NCBI RefSeq assembly: GCF_050859025.1
Contig: NZ_CP138200.1
Location: forward strand, 124,001 to 188,000
Direction of reading: 5' to 3'
Origin: Wukongibacter sp050859025
Lineage (GTDB): Bacteria; Bacillota; Clostridia; Peptostreptococcales; Caminicellaceae
Length of the DNA stretch: 64,000 nt
The position numbers and the translations under genes are program-made. The notes under the pieces were generated by a model. That model had not been told where the DNA came from and searched no databases. It saw only the letters and a program-made list of their open reading frames with translations. Position 1 is the first letter of the stretch. Every line of letters starts with the position of its first letter. This document shows, in pieces, positions 17,391 through 26,256 of the stretch.

Positions 17391-19064
17391 TTGATAGAGC
17401 TCTTAAAACAACTTGTGAATAATTTGGGATATATTATAGTAATAGCATTTTTTATATCGAGGTTTAAGACTCTTAAGCAAATAGTTTTAAGGGAGAAGCT
17501 AGGAAGGCTTGAAATAATAGTTTTTTCATTGATATTTGGAGTATTTGGAATACTTGGAACCTATATAGGAATTGATGTTAGAGGTGCGATAGCCAATACA
17601 AGAAATATTGGAGTCATGGTTGGAGGAATTTTGTGTGGCCCTTTTGTTGGAGTAGTTGCAGGTATAATTGCTGGACTCCATAGAGTAGCCATAGATATCG
17701 GAGGAATAACTGCAATTCCATGTGCGATAGCAACTATAGTAGGAGGATATTTAGCTGGAATAATTTATAAGAAATCAAGTATAGAAAATAGATGGATTTA
17801 TGGATTAGTTGGAGGAATAATAATAGAGAGTTTAAGTATGGCCTTAATTTTAATTCTTTCAAAGCCCTTTAATATAGCATTTCTAATAGTAAAACAGATA
17901 TATATTCCTATGGTTATAGCAAATGCAGGAGGAATAGCAATAGTTATATTGATAACGGAGAATATTTTTGAGGCCAAGGAGGAAATAGCAGCTAAACAAG
18001 CTAGAGTAGTATTGCAAATAGCTAATAAGACATTACCTCATTTTAGAGAAGTTACAAGAGAATCATTAAAAAAGGTATGTGAGATTATAAGGAACTCTGT
18101 TGAAGCAGATGCCGTTGCAATAACCGATAGGGAATATATTCTAGCACATGTTGGAATCGGAGAGGACCATCATATTGAGGGAAGCAAATTTCTTACCAAG
18201 GCAACTGAGGAAGTAATTAAGAAAGGAGAAATCCTAATACTAAATAACCCTCAATCCATAGAATGTAAAAATGATAGCTGTTCAATAAAGTCTGCAATAG
18301 TTGTGCCCTTAAAGGATAAGGAAGAAGTCATAGGAACCCTTAAAATCTATTATAAGATTGAAAATGGAGTGACATATAGAGATAAAACCTTAGCTGAAGG
18401 CCTATCTCAGCTCATATCTACCCAGCTTGAGCTTAGTAAACTAGAGAACCTAAAATGTATGGCTAATAAAGCGGAAATAAAAGCTCTTCAAGCACAAATA
18501 AATCCTCATTTTCTATTTAATGCCCTTCATACAATAGCCTCATTTGTCAGGATGAATCCAAGTAAAGCTAGAGATTTAATAATAGATCTCTCCACCTATT
18601 TAAGATATAATATCGAAAAGGGTGATGAGCTTGTAAGTATTGAAAGTGAACTTGAGCAAGTAAAGGCCTATGTAAAAATTGAACAAGCTAGATACGGGGA
18701 TAAACTCAAGGTGAGATATGATGTTGATACAGACATAGATGTAAAGTTACCAAGCTTGATAATTCAACCGTTAGTTGAAAATTCTATTAAGCATGGTATA
18801 TTAAATGGAGATGAAAACGGAGTAGTTAAAATAGTTATTAAGAAGCACAAGGAAGATAACACTATTAAAATAATAATAGAAGATGATGGCGTAGGAATAG
18901 ATTGTGATGTTATAAATAACGTGTATAACGAAAAAATGAAGTGTAATAAGATAGGTTTAGCCAATGTTCACAATAGATTAAAATTGCTCTATGGAAAGGG
19001 GCTTCAAATAGAGAGACTAGAACAGGGGACTAGGATAAGCTTTATGGTTTATAAAAAAGATTAA
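17391..19064 (+). CDS. LytS-type sensor histidine kinase
   Basis: Membrane kinase of about 557 residues: a 5TM receptor of the LytS class (about 10-190, with GIDVRGAIANTRNIGVMVGG), a GAF-like domain (about 210-350), a His-kinase domain with NPHFLFNALHTIASF (His about 372) and a HATPase domain (VENSIKHGI, EDDGVGI). Start chosen at TTG 17391, with GGAGATG nine bases upstream. ATG 17382 overlaps that site. Paired with the LytTR regulator at 19080 and next to a CstA-type transporter, it resembles the pyruvate-sensing BtsS/YehU systems. The ligand is inferred. Confidence 0.88.
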   Translation: MIELLKQLVNNLGYIIVIAFFISRFKTLKQIVLREKLGRLEIIVFSLIFGVFGILGTYIGIDVRGAIANTRNIGVMVGGILCGPFVGVVAGIIAGLHRVAIDIGGITAIPCAIATIVGGYLAGIIYKKSSIENRWIYGLVGGIIIESLSMALILILSKPFNIAFLIVKQIYIPMVIANAGGIAIVILITENIFEAKEEIAAKQARVVLQIANKTLPHFREVTRESLKKVCEIIRNSVEADAVAITDREYILAHVGIGEDHHIEGSKFLTKATEEVIKKGEILILNNPQSIECKNDSCSIKSAIVVPLKDKEEVIGTLKIYYKIENGVTYRDKTLAEGLSQLISTQLELSKLENLKCMANKAEIKALQAQINPHFLFNALHTIASFVRMNPSKARDLIIDLSTYLRYNIEKGDELVSIESELEQVKAYVKIEQARYGDKLKVRYDVDTDIDVKLPSLIIQPLVENSIKHGILNGDENGVVKIVIKKHKEDNTIKIIIEDDGVGIDCDVINNVYNEKMKCNKIGLANVHNRLKLLYGKGLQIERLEQGTRISFMVYKKD

Positions 19065-19079
19065 AAGGGTGTGGGAATA

Positions 19080-19805
19080 TTGAGATGTATCATAGTAGAT
19101 GATGAATATCCATCAAGAGAAGAACTCAAATACTTTATTAAAAATTATAGTAATATGGATATTGTTAAGGAATTTGATGATTCATTAGCTGCTCTAAAGT
19201 TCCTAGAGGGAAATAAGGTTGACTTGATATTTCTAGATATTAATATGCCAAATCTTGATGGAATGTGCCTTGGAAAAATTGTAAACAAATTTGAGAAAAA
19301 GCCTATTATAGTCTTTATTACTGCATATAAGGAATATGCTATTGAAGCCTTTGAAATAGAAGCAGTCGATTATATACTTAAGCCCTATTCTGAGGAACGT
19401 ATTATAAATACAATAAAAAGGATTGAAAAAAACTATAGAGAAAATGAAGAACCAAGAGGAAATAGAAGTCCTTTAAGTGAGAGGATTACTCTATGGAGAA
19501 ATGATAAAATGAAGGTAATAAATATTGAAGATATATGCTATTGTGAGGTAAAGGAAAGAGATACTATAGTTTATACAGGCAGTGAAGAGTATATTGCAAA
19601 TATGAGTATTTCAAGTTTTTATGATAAGCTCCCAGAGGAAAAGTTCTTTAAGAGTCATAGAGGATTCATAATAAATATTGATAAGGTAGTTGAGATAATA
19701 CCTTGGTTTAACAATACTTACAATGTTAAGCTAAGGGGTGTAGATGTTCAGATTCCAGTTAGTAGAAGTAAGGTAAAGGCATTTAGGAGAATAATGAGGA
19801 TATAA
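19080..19805 (+). CDS. LytTR-family response regulator
   Basis: 241 residues: a receiver domain (VDDEYPSREE; phosphoacceptor in FLDINMPNLDG; FITAYKEYA; DYILKPYSEERI) followed by a LytTR DNA-binding domain (about 140-241, ending SRSKVKAFRRIM). Start chosen at TTG 19080, with AAAGGGTG 8 bases upstream. The kinase stop is 15 bp away, so the two form an operon. It is closed by a terminator, and the likely target is the CstA gene beyond it. Confidence 0.9.
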   Translation: MRCIIVDDEYPSREELKYFIKNYSNMDIVKEFDDSLAALKFLEGNKVDLIFLDINMPNLDGMCLGKIVNKFEKKPIIVFITAYKEYAIEAFEIEAVDYILKPYSEERIINTIKRIEKNYRENEEPRGNRSPLSERITLWRNDKMKVINIEDICYCEVKERDTIVYTGSEEYIANMSISSFYDKLPEEKFFKSHRGFIINIDKVVEIIPWFNNTYNVKLRGVDVQIPVSRSKVKAFRRIMRI

Positions 19806-19807
19806 AA

Positions 19808-19838
19808 AACACGAAGAACATTTCGTGTTATTTTTTTT
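19808..19838 (+). terminator. Rho-independent terminator
   Basis: Perfect stem AACACGAA / TTCGTGTT followed by ATTTTTTTT, directly after the response regulator. Confidence 0.9.
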
Positions 19839-19925
19839 GCACTTTATGAGTAAATTGTTACAAGCCATGAAGGAAACGGACAAAAAACTACAAAAATAAT
19901 TTAAAATAAATATTGCATAAATAAT

Positions 19926-20028
19926 ATATAGAGTTCCAAGTAAATCTTAATTTATATATATCAAAATATCCAATGTTTTTAGGGAGTTTTTATGTGTATA
20001 AATTAAAGTTCCGACTTGAATCTCTATA
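19926..20028. repeat. Family B MITE-like repeat, copy 2
   Basis: TATAGAGTTCCAAGTAAATC ... to CTTGAATCTCTATA. It ends about 5 bp before the ribosome site of the cstA-like gene. Confidence 0.75.
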
Positions 20029-20045
20029 CTAGAGGGAGGACTTAT

Positions 20046-21467
20046 ATGGTTACTTTTATTACGTCGATTGTTATTTTAGTTTTAGGTTATTTCATTTATG
20101 GTAAGTTTGTGGAAAAGGTTTTCGGGATATCTGACTCTAATAAAACTCCAGCTATTTCAATGGAAGATGGAGTAGACTACATTCCAATGAGTTGGCCGAG
20201 GATTTTCCTTATTCAGTTCTTGAATATTGCTGGATTAGGACCAATTTTTGGAGCCATAGCTGGTGCTTTGTGGGGACCAGCAGCATTTTTATGGATAGTT
20301 TTCGGATGTATATTTGCCGGTGCTACCCACGACTATTTTTCGGGAATGCTTTCAATAAGACATAAGGGAACCAGTGTATCAGAAATAGTAGGTATTTACC
20401 TTGGGGACAAGGCTAAACAGGTAATGAGGGTATTTAGCGTTGTATTACTTGTCTTGGTTGGTGTTGTGTTTGTAAAGGGTCCAGCAGGACTACTTAGTAA
20501 TTTGACTGGCATGAATGCTACTATTTGGGTTGGGATAATAATAGCCTATTACTTACTTGCAACAGTACTTCCTGTTGATAAACTGATTGGGAAGATTTAT
20601 CCATTGTTCGGGGCATCGTTGCTTATTATGGCAGTAGGTATAGGTGTTGGAATTGTAGCTAAAGGATATACTATACCAGAGATAACTATAGCAAATCTTC
20701 ATCCAAATGGAACATCAATATTCCCATTTCTGTTTATAACTATAGCATGTGGAGCAATTTCAGGATTTCATGCTACACAATCTCCCCTTATGGCCAGATG
20801 TGTCAGGAAGGAAAGTGAAGGCAGAAGGATATTCTATGGTTCAATGATTGCAGAGGGTATAATAGCTCTTATATGGGCGGCAGCATCAATGGCATTTTTC
20901 GGGGGGACAGAAGGCCTTTCAGCTGCCCTTGGAAATGGTGGTCCAGCAGTAGTGGTAAATGAAATATCAGGAACACTTCTTGGATCTGTAGGAGGAGTAT
21001 TAGCTTTATTAGGTGTTGTTGCATGTCCAATAACATCGGGAGATACTGCATTTAGAAGCGCAAGGTTAGTTATTGCCGATGCAGTAAACTTTAAGCAAGA
21101 TAAAACTGGTAATAGATTTATGATAGCAATTCCATTGTTCATTGTTGGTATAGCCCTTACTCAAATAGATTTTGGTGTGGTTTGGAGATATTTCTCATGG
21201 TCAAACCAAACTCTAGCAATGATAGTTCTTTGGGCAGCTGCAGCATACCTTGTCAGGAGTGGAAAGTTCCACTGGATTTGTACAATACCTGCAACCTTTA
21301 TGACAGGTGTTACAACGGCATATATTTTACAAGCTAAGGAAGGTCTTAAGCTTGCGGCGGGTTTATCAAATTCTGTAGGTATATTAGCCTCAGTAGTATG
21401 CTTAGGACTATTCATGATTAAAGCTAAAAAAGGTTATGATATAAAACAAGAAAAGATGACGGCATAA
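20046..21467 (+). CDS. CstA-family carbon starvation / pyruvate-type transporter
   Basis: Polytopic membrane protein of 473 residues (about 14 hydrophobic segments). CstA hallmarks are present: VDYIPMSWPRIFLIQFLNIAGLGPIFG, GAxHDYFSG (as GATHDYFSGM), SGFHATQSP and CPITSGDTAFRSARL. Known relatives import peptides (CstA) or pyruvate (BtsT/YjiY). The adjacent LytS/LytR pair fits the pyruvate branch. Start chosen at ATG 20046, with GAGGGAGGAC just upstream; an in-frame upstream start would run into the repeat. Confidence 0.88.
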   Translation: MVTFITSIVILVLGYFIYGKFVEKVFGISDSNKTPAISMEDGVDYIPMSWPRIFLIQFLNIAGLGPIFGAIAGALWGPAAFLWIVFGCIFAGATHDYFSGMLSIRHKGTSVSEIVGIYLGDKAKQVMRVFSVVLLVLVGVVFVKGPAGLLSNLTGMNATIWVGIIIAYYLLATVLPVDKLIGKIYPLFGASLLIMAVGIGVGIVAKGYTIPEITIANLHPNGTSIFPFLFITIACGAISGFHATQSPLMARCVRKESEGRRIFYGSMIAEGIIALIWAAASMAFFGGTEGLSAALGNGGPAVVVNEISGTLLGSVGGVLALLGVVACPITSGDTAFRSARLVIADAVNFKQDKTGNRFMIAIPLFIVGIALTQIDFGVVWRYFSWSNQTLAMIVLWAAAAYLVRSGKFHWICTIPATFMTGVTTAYILQAKEGLKLAAGLSNSVGILASVVCLGLFMIKAKKGYDIKQEKMTA

Positions 21468-21515
21468 AATAATCATTTAAATATTTACTTTATATATAAT
21501 ACAATAGATAAAATA

Positions 21516-21713
21516 TTAGGCAGCTAAAGAAGCTGCCTTCAGATTGTTGACAAAGTCAACAAGATGATAGACTGCTGAGAAATCTGAATTTCGAGGCGTG
21601 CTGAAAGCAAGAGACCGTAGCGTATACAGACATACGTAAGGGTTCTTGCTTGAAGCAACAACGAAGAAATTCGGGTTTCTCAGCAGTCTGTAGGCAGCTA
21701 AATAAGCTGCCTT
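21516..21713. repeat. 200-bp nested-hairpin element
   Basis: Two GGCAGCTAAA-AGCTGCC hairpins flank the unit (21518-21537 and 21692-21711). Inside are a short TTGTTGAC-AAA-GTCAACAA hairpin (about 21543-21561) and a long stem (AGACTGCTGAGAAATC near 21568 pairing with GGTTTCTCAGCAGTCT near 21673) that itself encloses a GCAAGAGACC / GGTTCTTGC hairpin. No coding sense is convincing. It resembles repeat units that occur widely in clostridial genomes, from memory and not checked. Confidence 0.7.
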
Positions 21714-21863
21714 TTTGTTGTACAAATTTATAAATTCTAAGAATAATCTCAAATTTTATGAGTAAATTTTAGATTATTAGACTATAAACCAACAGCCTAA
21801 AGCGTCTATTGTTAGTCGCCAGATGTAGGCTATTAGAGTCATGGAAATTTTAATTTTTACCCT

Positions 21864-21891
21864 TTGAGAATGGGTATCAATGTAGTATAAT
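21864..21891 (+). promoter_or_regulatory. Sigma-A promoter for ccdA
   Basis: TTGAGA, 16-bp spacer, TATAAT, 38 bp before the TTG start codon at 21929. Confidence 0.6.
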
Positions 21892-21928
21892 AATTATGCA
21901 ACGCTATACTGACGGGGGGTATATTTGA

Positions 21929-22624
21929 TTGAAAAATAACATATCAACTATAGTAATATTATTACAAGGTATGGCTTCTTTCTTATCACCTTGTATTGTG
22001 CCTTTGATGCCAATCTATTTAAGCTATTTGACAGGAGGGTCATTAGAAGAAATAGAGGCAGGAGGAAGAAGAAAATCGGTTTTAATAAACTCAATAGGTT
22101 TTCTTTTAGGATTAAGCTTAGTGTTTATAACACTTGGAGCTACAGCAACAGCCTTAGGAAAATTTTTGTATTCTAATAATAATATAATTAGAAAAATTGG
22201 TGGAATAATAATTATAGTTTTTGGAATACATCATATAGGAATTATCAACCTAAGTTTTCTTAACATGGAGAGAAAATTTAGATTCAATGCTAAAGCACCT
22301 AAATTTATTAATGCAGTAATATTAGGAATGGCGTTTAGCTTTGGATGGACACCTTGTATTGGACCAATTCTTAGTTCTGTACTGATGATGGCAGCTAGCT
22401 CAGAAACCTATGGAAAAGCTATGTATCTACTAGCTATATATTCTATAGGCTTTAGTATACCTTTTCTTGCAGCTGCATTGTCTTTAGATATAATTCTTAA
22501 AAAAGTTACTAACTTAGATAAGTATTTGAAAATAATTAAGGTTGCAAGTGGGATTTTACTCGTAATAATGGGGATATTAGTATATACAAATAACTTAAAT
22601 ACTCTTTCATCAATTTTTGCTTAA
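21929..22624 (+). CDS. ccdA: CcdA-type thiol-disulfide transmembrane protein
   Basis: 231-residue, six-helix membrane protein that carries electrons from cytoplasmic thioredoxin to extracytoplasmic thiol proteins. The two redox cysteines are seen in SFLSPCIVPLMP and FGWTPCIGPI, the family positions. The start is TTG at 21929 with GGGGGG about 9 bases upstream. The TlpA-like lipoprotein 290 bp downstream is its natural partner. Confidence 0.9.
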   Translation: MKNNISTIVILLQGMASFLSPCIVPLMPIYLSYLTGGSLEEIEAGGRRKSVLINSIGFLLGLSLVFITLGATATALGKFLYSNNNIIRKIGGIIIIVFGIHHIGIINLSFLNMERKFRFNAKAPKFINAVILGMAFSFGWTPCIGPILSSVLMMAASSETYGKAMYLLAIYSIGFSIPFLAAALSLDIILKKVTNLDKYLKIIKVASGILLVIMGILVYTNNLNTLSSIFA

Positions 22625-22849
22625 AAGTATAGATATGTGATTGAGAAGTTTATCCATATGCAGAAAGTTCAAAGTCTATTTGCGTTTATTAACTGTCTGA
22701 ACTGAATCCTTATAGGTATCTATGAAATTTAGAGTTACAAACTTGTCTAGATAAAGAACAAAGTCTTTGATAAAGAGTCTTAAAGTAGACTTTTTCTATA
22801 TAGAGATTCAAGTAGAGCTCTATACACGTAACGGAAATTATAAAGCTAT

Positions 22850-22879
22850 TTTAGACCTTATAAGGTTTATAATTTCCTA
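22850..22879. promoter_or_regulatory. Dyad upstream of the TlpA-like gene
   Basis: GGAAATTATAAA ... TTTATAATTTCC, a 12-bp perfect inverted repeat about 35 bp before the ATG. It may be an operator or a family H-like hairpin. The preceding stretch 22625-22849 contains only a family B end fragment (about 22797-22815). Confidence 0.35.
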
Positions 22880-22913
22880 GGCAGTATAAAAAAATCAAAT
22901 GAGGTGTAATTAA

Positions 22914-23540
22914 ATGAAAAAAGTTTTGAGTCTATTATTAGTAGGTTTGTTATTGGTAGTTTTAATTACAGGATGTACAAATAAAGAAAATGTAGAAATT
23001 GATAAAGAGAAGAATACGAGCGAAGAAGAGAAAAATATTGAAAAAACTGCTAAAATGGATGAAGATAATGAAGGAAAAACAGAGAGAGATGAAGAAGTAA
23101 AAGAAGGGATTTTTCCAGGAGATAAGGCCTATGATTTTACTTTGTTGGATAAAGAAGGAAATGAAATAAGTCTTTCATCCTTAAAGGGGAAGGTGATATT
23201 TTTAAATTTTTGGGCATCTTGGTGTGGACCTTGTAAAGCAGAAATGCCCCATATGCAAAAAGTACATGAAGATTATGAGGATGAAGATATTGTTATACTG
23301 GCAGTAAACGTCACGGCGGCTGAAAAAAATGGTGTTGATGATGTTAATACCTATCTAGAAGAAAATAAATTTACATTTCCTGTCTTATATGATAAGGATG
23401 GGTCCGTTGCTACTCAGTATAGAGTAAGGGCTTTTCCAACGACATATATATTGAACAAAGACGGTATTATTGTTAATCGTATAGAGGGAGCAATGAATGA
23501 TGAAAGAATGAAGGCTGAAGTAGAAGCAGCCAAGGAGTAA
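22914..23540 (+). CDS. TlpA/ResA-like thioredoxin-fold lipoprotein
   Basis: 208 residues. A lipoprotein signal with lipobox LITG-C21 is followed by a charged, Glu/Lys-rich linker (about 22-65), then an AhpC/TSA-TlpA domain with active site W103-C-G-P-C107 (FWASWCGPCKAEMP) and the cis-proline segment FPTTYI. Membrane-anchored outside the cell, it would reduce disulfides using electrons from CcdA just upstream. ATG at 22914 with GAGGTG upstream. Confidence 0.92.
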   Translation: MKKVLSLLLVGLLLVVLITGCTNKENVEIDKEKNTSEEEKNIEKTAKMDEDNEGKTERDEEVKEGIFPGDKAYDFTLLDKEGNEISLSSLKGKVIFLNFWASWCGPCKAEMPHMQKVHEDYEDEDIVILAVNVTAAEKNGVDDVNTYLEENKFTFPVLYDKDGSVATQYRVRAFPTTYILNKDGIIVNRIEGAMNDERMKAEVEAAKE

Positions 23541-23558
23541 AAGCAAGGAGAGAGAACA

Positions 23559-24314
23559 ATGGATGAAACTTCTTTAAAGGAAAATGAGAGAATAGATGAT
23601 TTACAATGCAAAGGACTTAAAATTATTCAGAATCCCAATGGTTTTTGTTTTGGTGTGGATGCAGTACTTCTTAGTAATTTTTGTGAAATAAAAAGAGGTG
23701 CTAAGGTGGTTGACTTAGGAACAGGAACGGGAATAATACCTATTCTAATAGCTGGCAAGAGCAATGCTAATAAAATATATGGGATAGAAGTTCAAAGGCA
23801 GGTTGCCGATATGGCCAATAGGAGTGTAAAGCTCAATAGCCTACAGAATAAAATAGAGATAATAAATGAAGATCTTAAAAATATCCAAGGGTTAATAGAG
23901 ATCAACTCTATAGATGTGGTTGTATCAAATCCACCATATATGAATCAAAATGGAGGATTAAAAAATCCTGAAAATTTAAAGGCCATTTCAAGACATGAGA
24001 TAAAATGTACCTTAGAGGATGTTGTAAAGGTAGCATCAAGGCTTCTAAAACATAATGGACATTTCTATTTAGTTCATAGACCCCATAGATTAGTGGATAT
24101 CATGTGTCTATGTAGACAATATAAGCTAGAACCTAAAAAGCTTATGTTTGTGCACCCAAATAAAAACAAAAAGCCAAATCTATTGTTGGTAAAGTGCATA
24201 AAGGCTGCAAAGCCAGAGCTTAAGTTGTTGGACCCATTATATGTTTACAATGAAGACGGAAGCTATACCGATGAGATTTATAAAATATATGGTAAGGAAA
24301 GTATTGAGAGCTAA
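23559..24314 (+). CDS. trmN6: tRNA1(Val) N6-methyltransferase-type protein (YabB/TrmN6)
   Basis: 251-residue SAM-dependent methyltransferase: VDLGTGTGIIPIL (SAM motif I, about 48-60) and N124-PPY (catalytic motif for N6-adenine methylation). It begins 18 bp after the lipoprotein with AAGGAGAG upstream. It precedes rsmI as in Bacillus (yabB-yazA-yabC), except that yazA is missing. The RNA target is assumed from the family. Confidence 0.9.
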   Translation: MDETSLKENERIDDLQCKGLKIIQNPNGFCFGVDAVLLSNFCEIKRGAKVVDLGTGTGIIPILIAGKSNANKIYGIEVQRQVADMANRSVKLNSLQNKIEIINEDLKNIQGLIEINSIDVVVSNPPYMNQNGGLKNPENLKAISRHEIKCTLEDVVKVASRLLKHNGHFYLVHRPHRLVDIMCLCRQYKLEPKKLMFVHPNKNKKPNLLLVKCIKAAKPELKLLDPLYVYNEDGSYTDEIYKIYGKESIES

Positions 24315-24425
24315 TAGCTTAAGATAGTGTTATTCTAAAGATTAATAAATTTCAAAGAAGAAATATAGAAGTGTCCATTATTTTCTGTGAAATTTATCTT
24401 AAGTTTTAGAGTTCGTTATATATAG
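24315..24425. repeat. Family C MITE-like repeat
   Basis: Between trmN6 and rsmI. The core ATAAATTTCAAAGAAGAAAT and its complement ATTTTCTGTGAAATTTAT are separated by AGAAGTGTCC. Confidence 0.6.
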
Positions 24426-24440
24426 ATGGGAGTAAAGGCT

Positions 24441-25280
24441 ATGGAGACCAAAAGAGGAAAGCTGTATATATGTGGAACGCCAATAGGAAATTTAGAAGAT
24501 ATAACTGTAAGGGTACTAAATACCCTAAAGGAGGTTGATTTAATAGCAGCTGAGGATACTAGGCATACTTTAAAGCTATTAAATTATTATGAGATAAAGA
24601 AACCTCTTACGAGTTATCACGAGCATAATAAAGAGAAAAAGGGTATAGAGCTTATAAATAAATTGATAGAGGGTGAAAATATTGCACTAGTCAGTGATGC
24701 AGGAATGCCTGGTATATCTGACCCCGGAGAAGATATGGTTAAGCTTTGTATAGAAAATTACATAGAGGTCGAGGTTTTACCTGGAGCTAGCGCAATAATA
24801 ACTGCTTTAGTAGCTTCAGGATTATCTACAGAGAAGTTTTCCTTTGAAGGCTTTTTAGATAGAAATAAGAAAAATAGGCGTGAAAGGCTGAAAAGAATAA
24901 AGAGTGATGATAGAACCTTAGTTTTTTATGAATCTCCCCATAGGTTAAAGGATACTCTTAAGGATATGAAAGAAGTTTTAGATGATAGATCAATAGTAGT
25001 GGCTAGGGAACTTACAAAAAAATACGAAGAACTTATAAGGGGAAGAATATCTGATGTTATAAATCACTTTAAAGAAAGTCCTCCAAAGGGAGAGTTTGTG
25101 GTTTTAGTTGAAGGAAGTACTGAAGAGGAAGAGGATAGAAGCTTTGAGAATCTTTCTATAGAGGAGCATATACTCCTATATATTGATGAAGGATTGTCTA
25201 AAAAAGAAGCTGTAAAGGAAGTGGCTAAGGTAAGAAATATATCTAAAAGAGAGGTATATAAATATAGTATAGAAATATAA
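24441..25280 (+). CDS. rsmI: 16S rRNA (cytidine1402-2'-O)-methyltransferase
   Basis: 279-residue tetrapyrrole-methylase-fold enzyme that 2'-O-methylates C1402 of 16S rRNA. Seen: CGTPIGNLEDITVRVL, AAEDTRHTLKLLNY, SDAGMPGISDPGE, VLPGASA and FYESPHR, all characteristic. Start chosen at ATG 24441, because GGGAG lies eight bases upstream; the ATG at 24426 precedes that site. Confidence 0.95.
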   Translation: METKRGKLYICGTPIGNLEDITVRVLNTLKEVDLIAAEDTRHTLKLLNYYEIKKPLTSYHEHNKEKKGIELINKLIEGENIALVSDAGMPGISDPGEDMVKLCIENYIEVEVLPGASAIITALVASGLSTEKFSFEGFLDRNKKNRRERLKRIKSDDRTLVFYESPHRLKDTLKDMKEVLDDRSIVVARELTKKYEELIRGRISDVINHFKESPPKGEFVVLVEGSTEEEEDRSFENLSIEEHILLYIDEGLSKKEAVKEVAKVRNISKREVYKYSIEI

Positions 25281-25368
25281 TAAAGATATTTAATGGTCTT
25301 TTCTAGTCCCGGAAAAGGAAAATGTACAATACCTATAGAATAATATAATATTATAGGGAGGGGATTAG

Positions 25369-25560
25369 ATGAGATATAATAAGAATATGACGATTACAGA
25401 AATATTGTTTACTAATCCTAATGCTCTTGAGGTCTTTAAGAAGTATGGACTTCAATGCCAATATTGTTTTGGAGCGGAGACAGAAACGCTTGAGGTGGCA
25501 TCAAGGGTAAATGGTATAAGCCTAGAGGAAATACTTTTAGACTTAGAGAGTTTAGAATAG
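25369..25560 (+). CDS. DUF1858 (ScdA-N-like) small protein
   Basis: 63-residue protein matching the DUF1858 family, built as MTITEILFTNPNALEVFKKYGLQC-x2-C with a CQYC motif. Such domains occur alone or at the N-terminus of iron-sulfur repair and hybrid-cluster-associated proteins, so a role in Fe-S or disulfide chemistry is plausible but unproven. GGGAGGGG is nine bases before the ATG. It is followed by a 23-bp perfect hairpin. Confidence 0.85.
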   Translation: MRYNKNMTITEILFTNPNALEVFKKYGLQCQYCFGAETETLEVASRVNGISLEEILLDLESLE

Positions 25561-25570
25561 ATAAAAAAAG

Positions 25571-25671
25571 GGGCGTCTTAGAATAATGAATTTTAAATAG
25601 TGTAGAAATTCATTATTCTAAGACGCCCAAGAGCTGTATTCATAAGATTTCTTTATGAAACAGTCCCTATT
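25571..25671. repeat. Family D hairpin element
   Basis: A perfect 23-bp inverted repeat (arms 25571-25593 and 25606-25628, beginning GGGCGTCTTAG) is followed by a second small hairpin ending CAGTCCCT. The second part recurs at 29654-29690 and in reduced form at 50643. A/T runs on the left would let the large stem act as a terminator for minus-strand transcription. Confidence 0.6.
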
Positions 25672-25674
25672 GAT

Positions 25675-25737
25675 AAAAGCTCAAGGGTATCAAACCCTTT
25701 GGTTTTAGTTAAATTTTTCTTTGAAAAATAATCTTAG
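25675..25737. repeat. Family G hairpin element
   Basis: AAGGGTATCAAACCCTT hairpin then TTTTTCTTTGAAAAA. It matches 30570-30628 and the inverted copy at 1219-1283. Confidence 0.5.
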
Positions 25738-25740
25738 AAA

Positions 25741-25772
25741 AGAAAAGGCTTGTGGTCAATCACAAGCACTTT
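25741..25772 (-). terminator. Terminator of abrB
   Basis: Stem GCTTGTG / CACAAGC (25748-25767). On the minus strand it is followed by CTTTTCTTTT, just beyond the abrB stop codon. Confidence 0.75.
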
Positions 25773-25775
25773 TTA

Positions 25776-26021
25776 CTATTTTGACTCTTTCAATTGCTCA
25801 ACACAATCTGGGCAGATATTTTTACCTTTGTAGTTGATGTTATCTCTAGCCTGTCCGCAGAATATACATGCAGGTTCATATTTCTTTAAAATAATCTTAC
25901 CACCATCCACGAAAATTTCAAGAGCATCTTTTTCACCAATATTAAAAGTTTTTCTTAATTCTTTTGGTATAACAATTCTTCCCAGTTCGTCTACCTTTCT
26001 AACTATACCTGTAGATTTCAT
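25776..26021 (-). CDS. abrB: AbrB-family transition-state regulator with zinc-finger-like tail
   Basis: 81-residue protein. The N-terminal swapped-hairpin DNA-binding domain is nearly identical to Bacillus AbrB (MKSTGIVRKVDELGR, ELRKTFNIGEKDALEI, GGKIILKKY). The C-terminus differs: C52-x2-C55 and C70-x2-C73 form a probable zinc ribbon, common in clostridial relatives. Start chosen at ATG complementary to 26019-26021, eight bases after AAAGGAGG. It is inverted relative to its neighbours, exactly as in the Bacillus rsmI-abrB-metS order. It probably represses stationary-phase genes and its own AT-rich promoter. Confidence 0.93.
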   Translation of the reverse strand: MKSTGIVRKVDELGRIVIPKELRKTFNIGEKDALEIFVDGGKIILKKYEPACIFCGQARDNINYKGKNICPDCVEQLKESK

Positions 26022-26068
26022 CAAAATCATCCTCCTTTAGACATCGTTCGACATATTTCTCACTTTAA

Positions 26069-26097
26069 ATAATACCATTACTACCAATAAAAGTCAA
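26069..26097 (-). promoter_or_regulatory. Sigma-A promoter of abrB
   Basis: On the minus strand TTGACT, 17-bp spacer, TATTAT, ending about 48 bp before the start codon. The surrounding DNA is very AT-rich, as expected for AbrB self-binding. Confidence 0.65.
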
Positions 26098-26256
26098 CCT
26101 ATTAAATACAATTTATTAGCAATAAATATGTACTTTAGTGCTAGTAATTTATGATAATAATGGTTATTATTGGTATATGCATTTATATCTACAAGATTGA
26201 CATAATTATTTAAAAAGTTTAACATAAAAAAGATAAGATGATTAGGAGTGAATAGG

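Noticed and set aside
21516..21752. Minus-strand open frame across the nested-hairpin element
   Set aside because: It follows repeat DNA; the peptide is the translation of hairpin sequence, with no ribosome site supporting a start.
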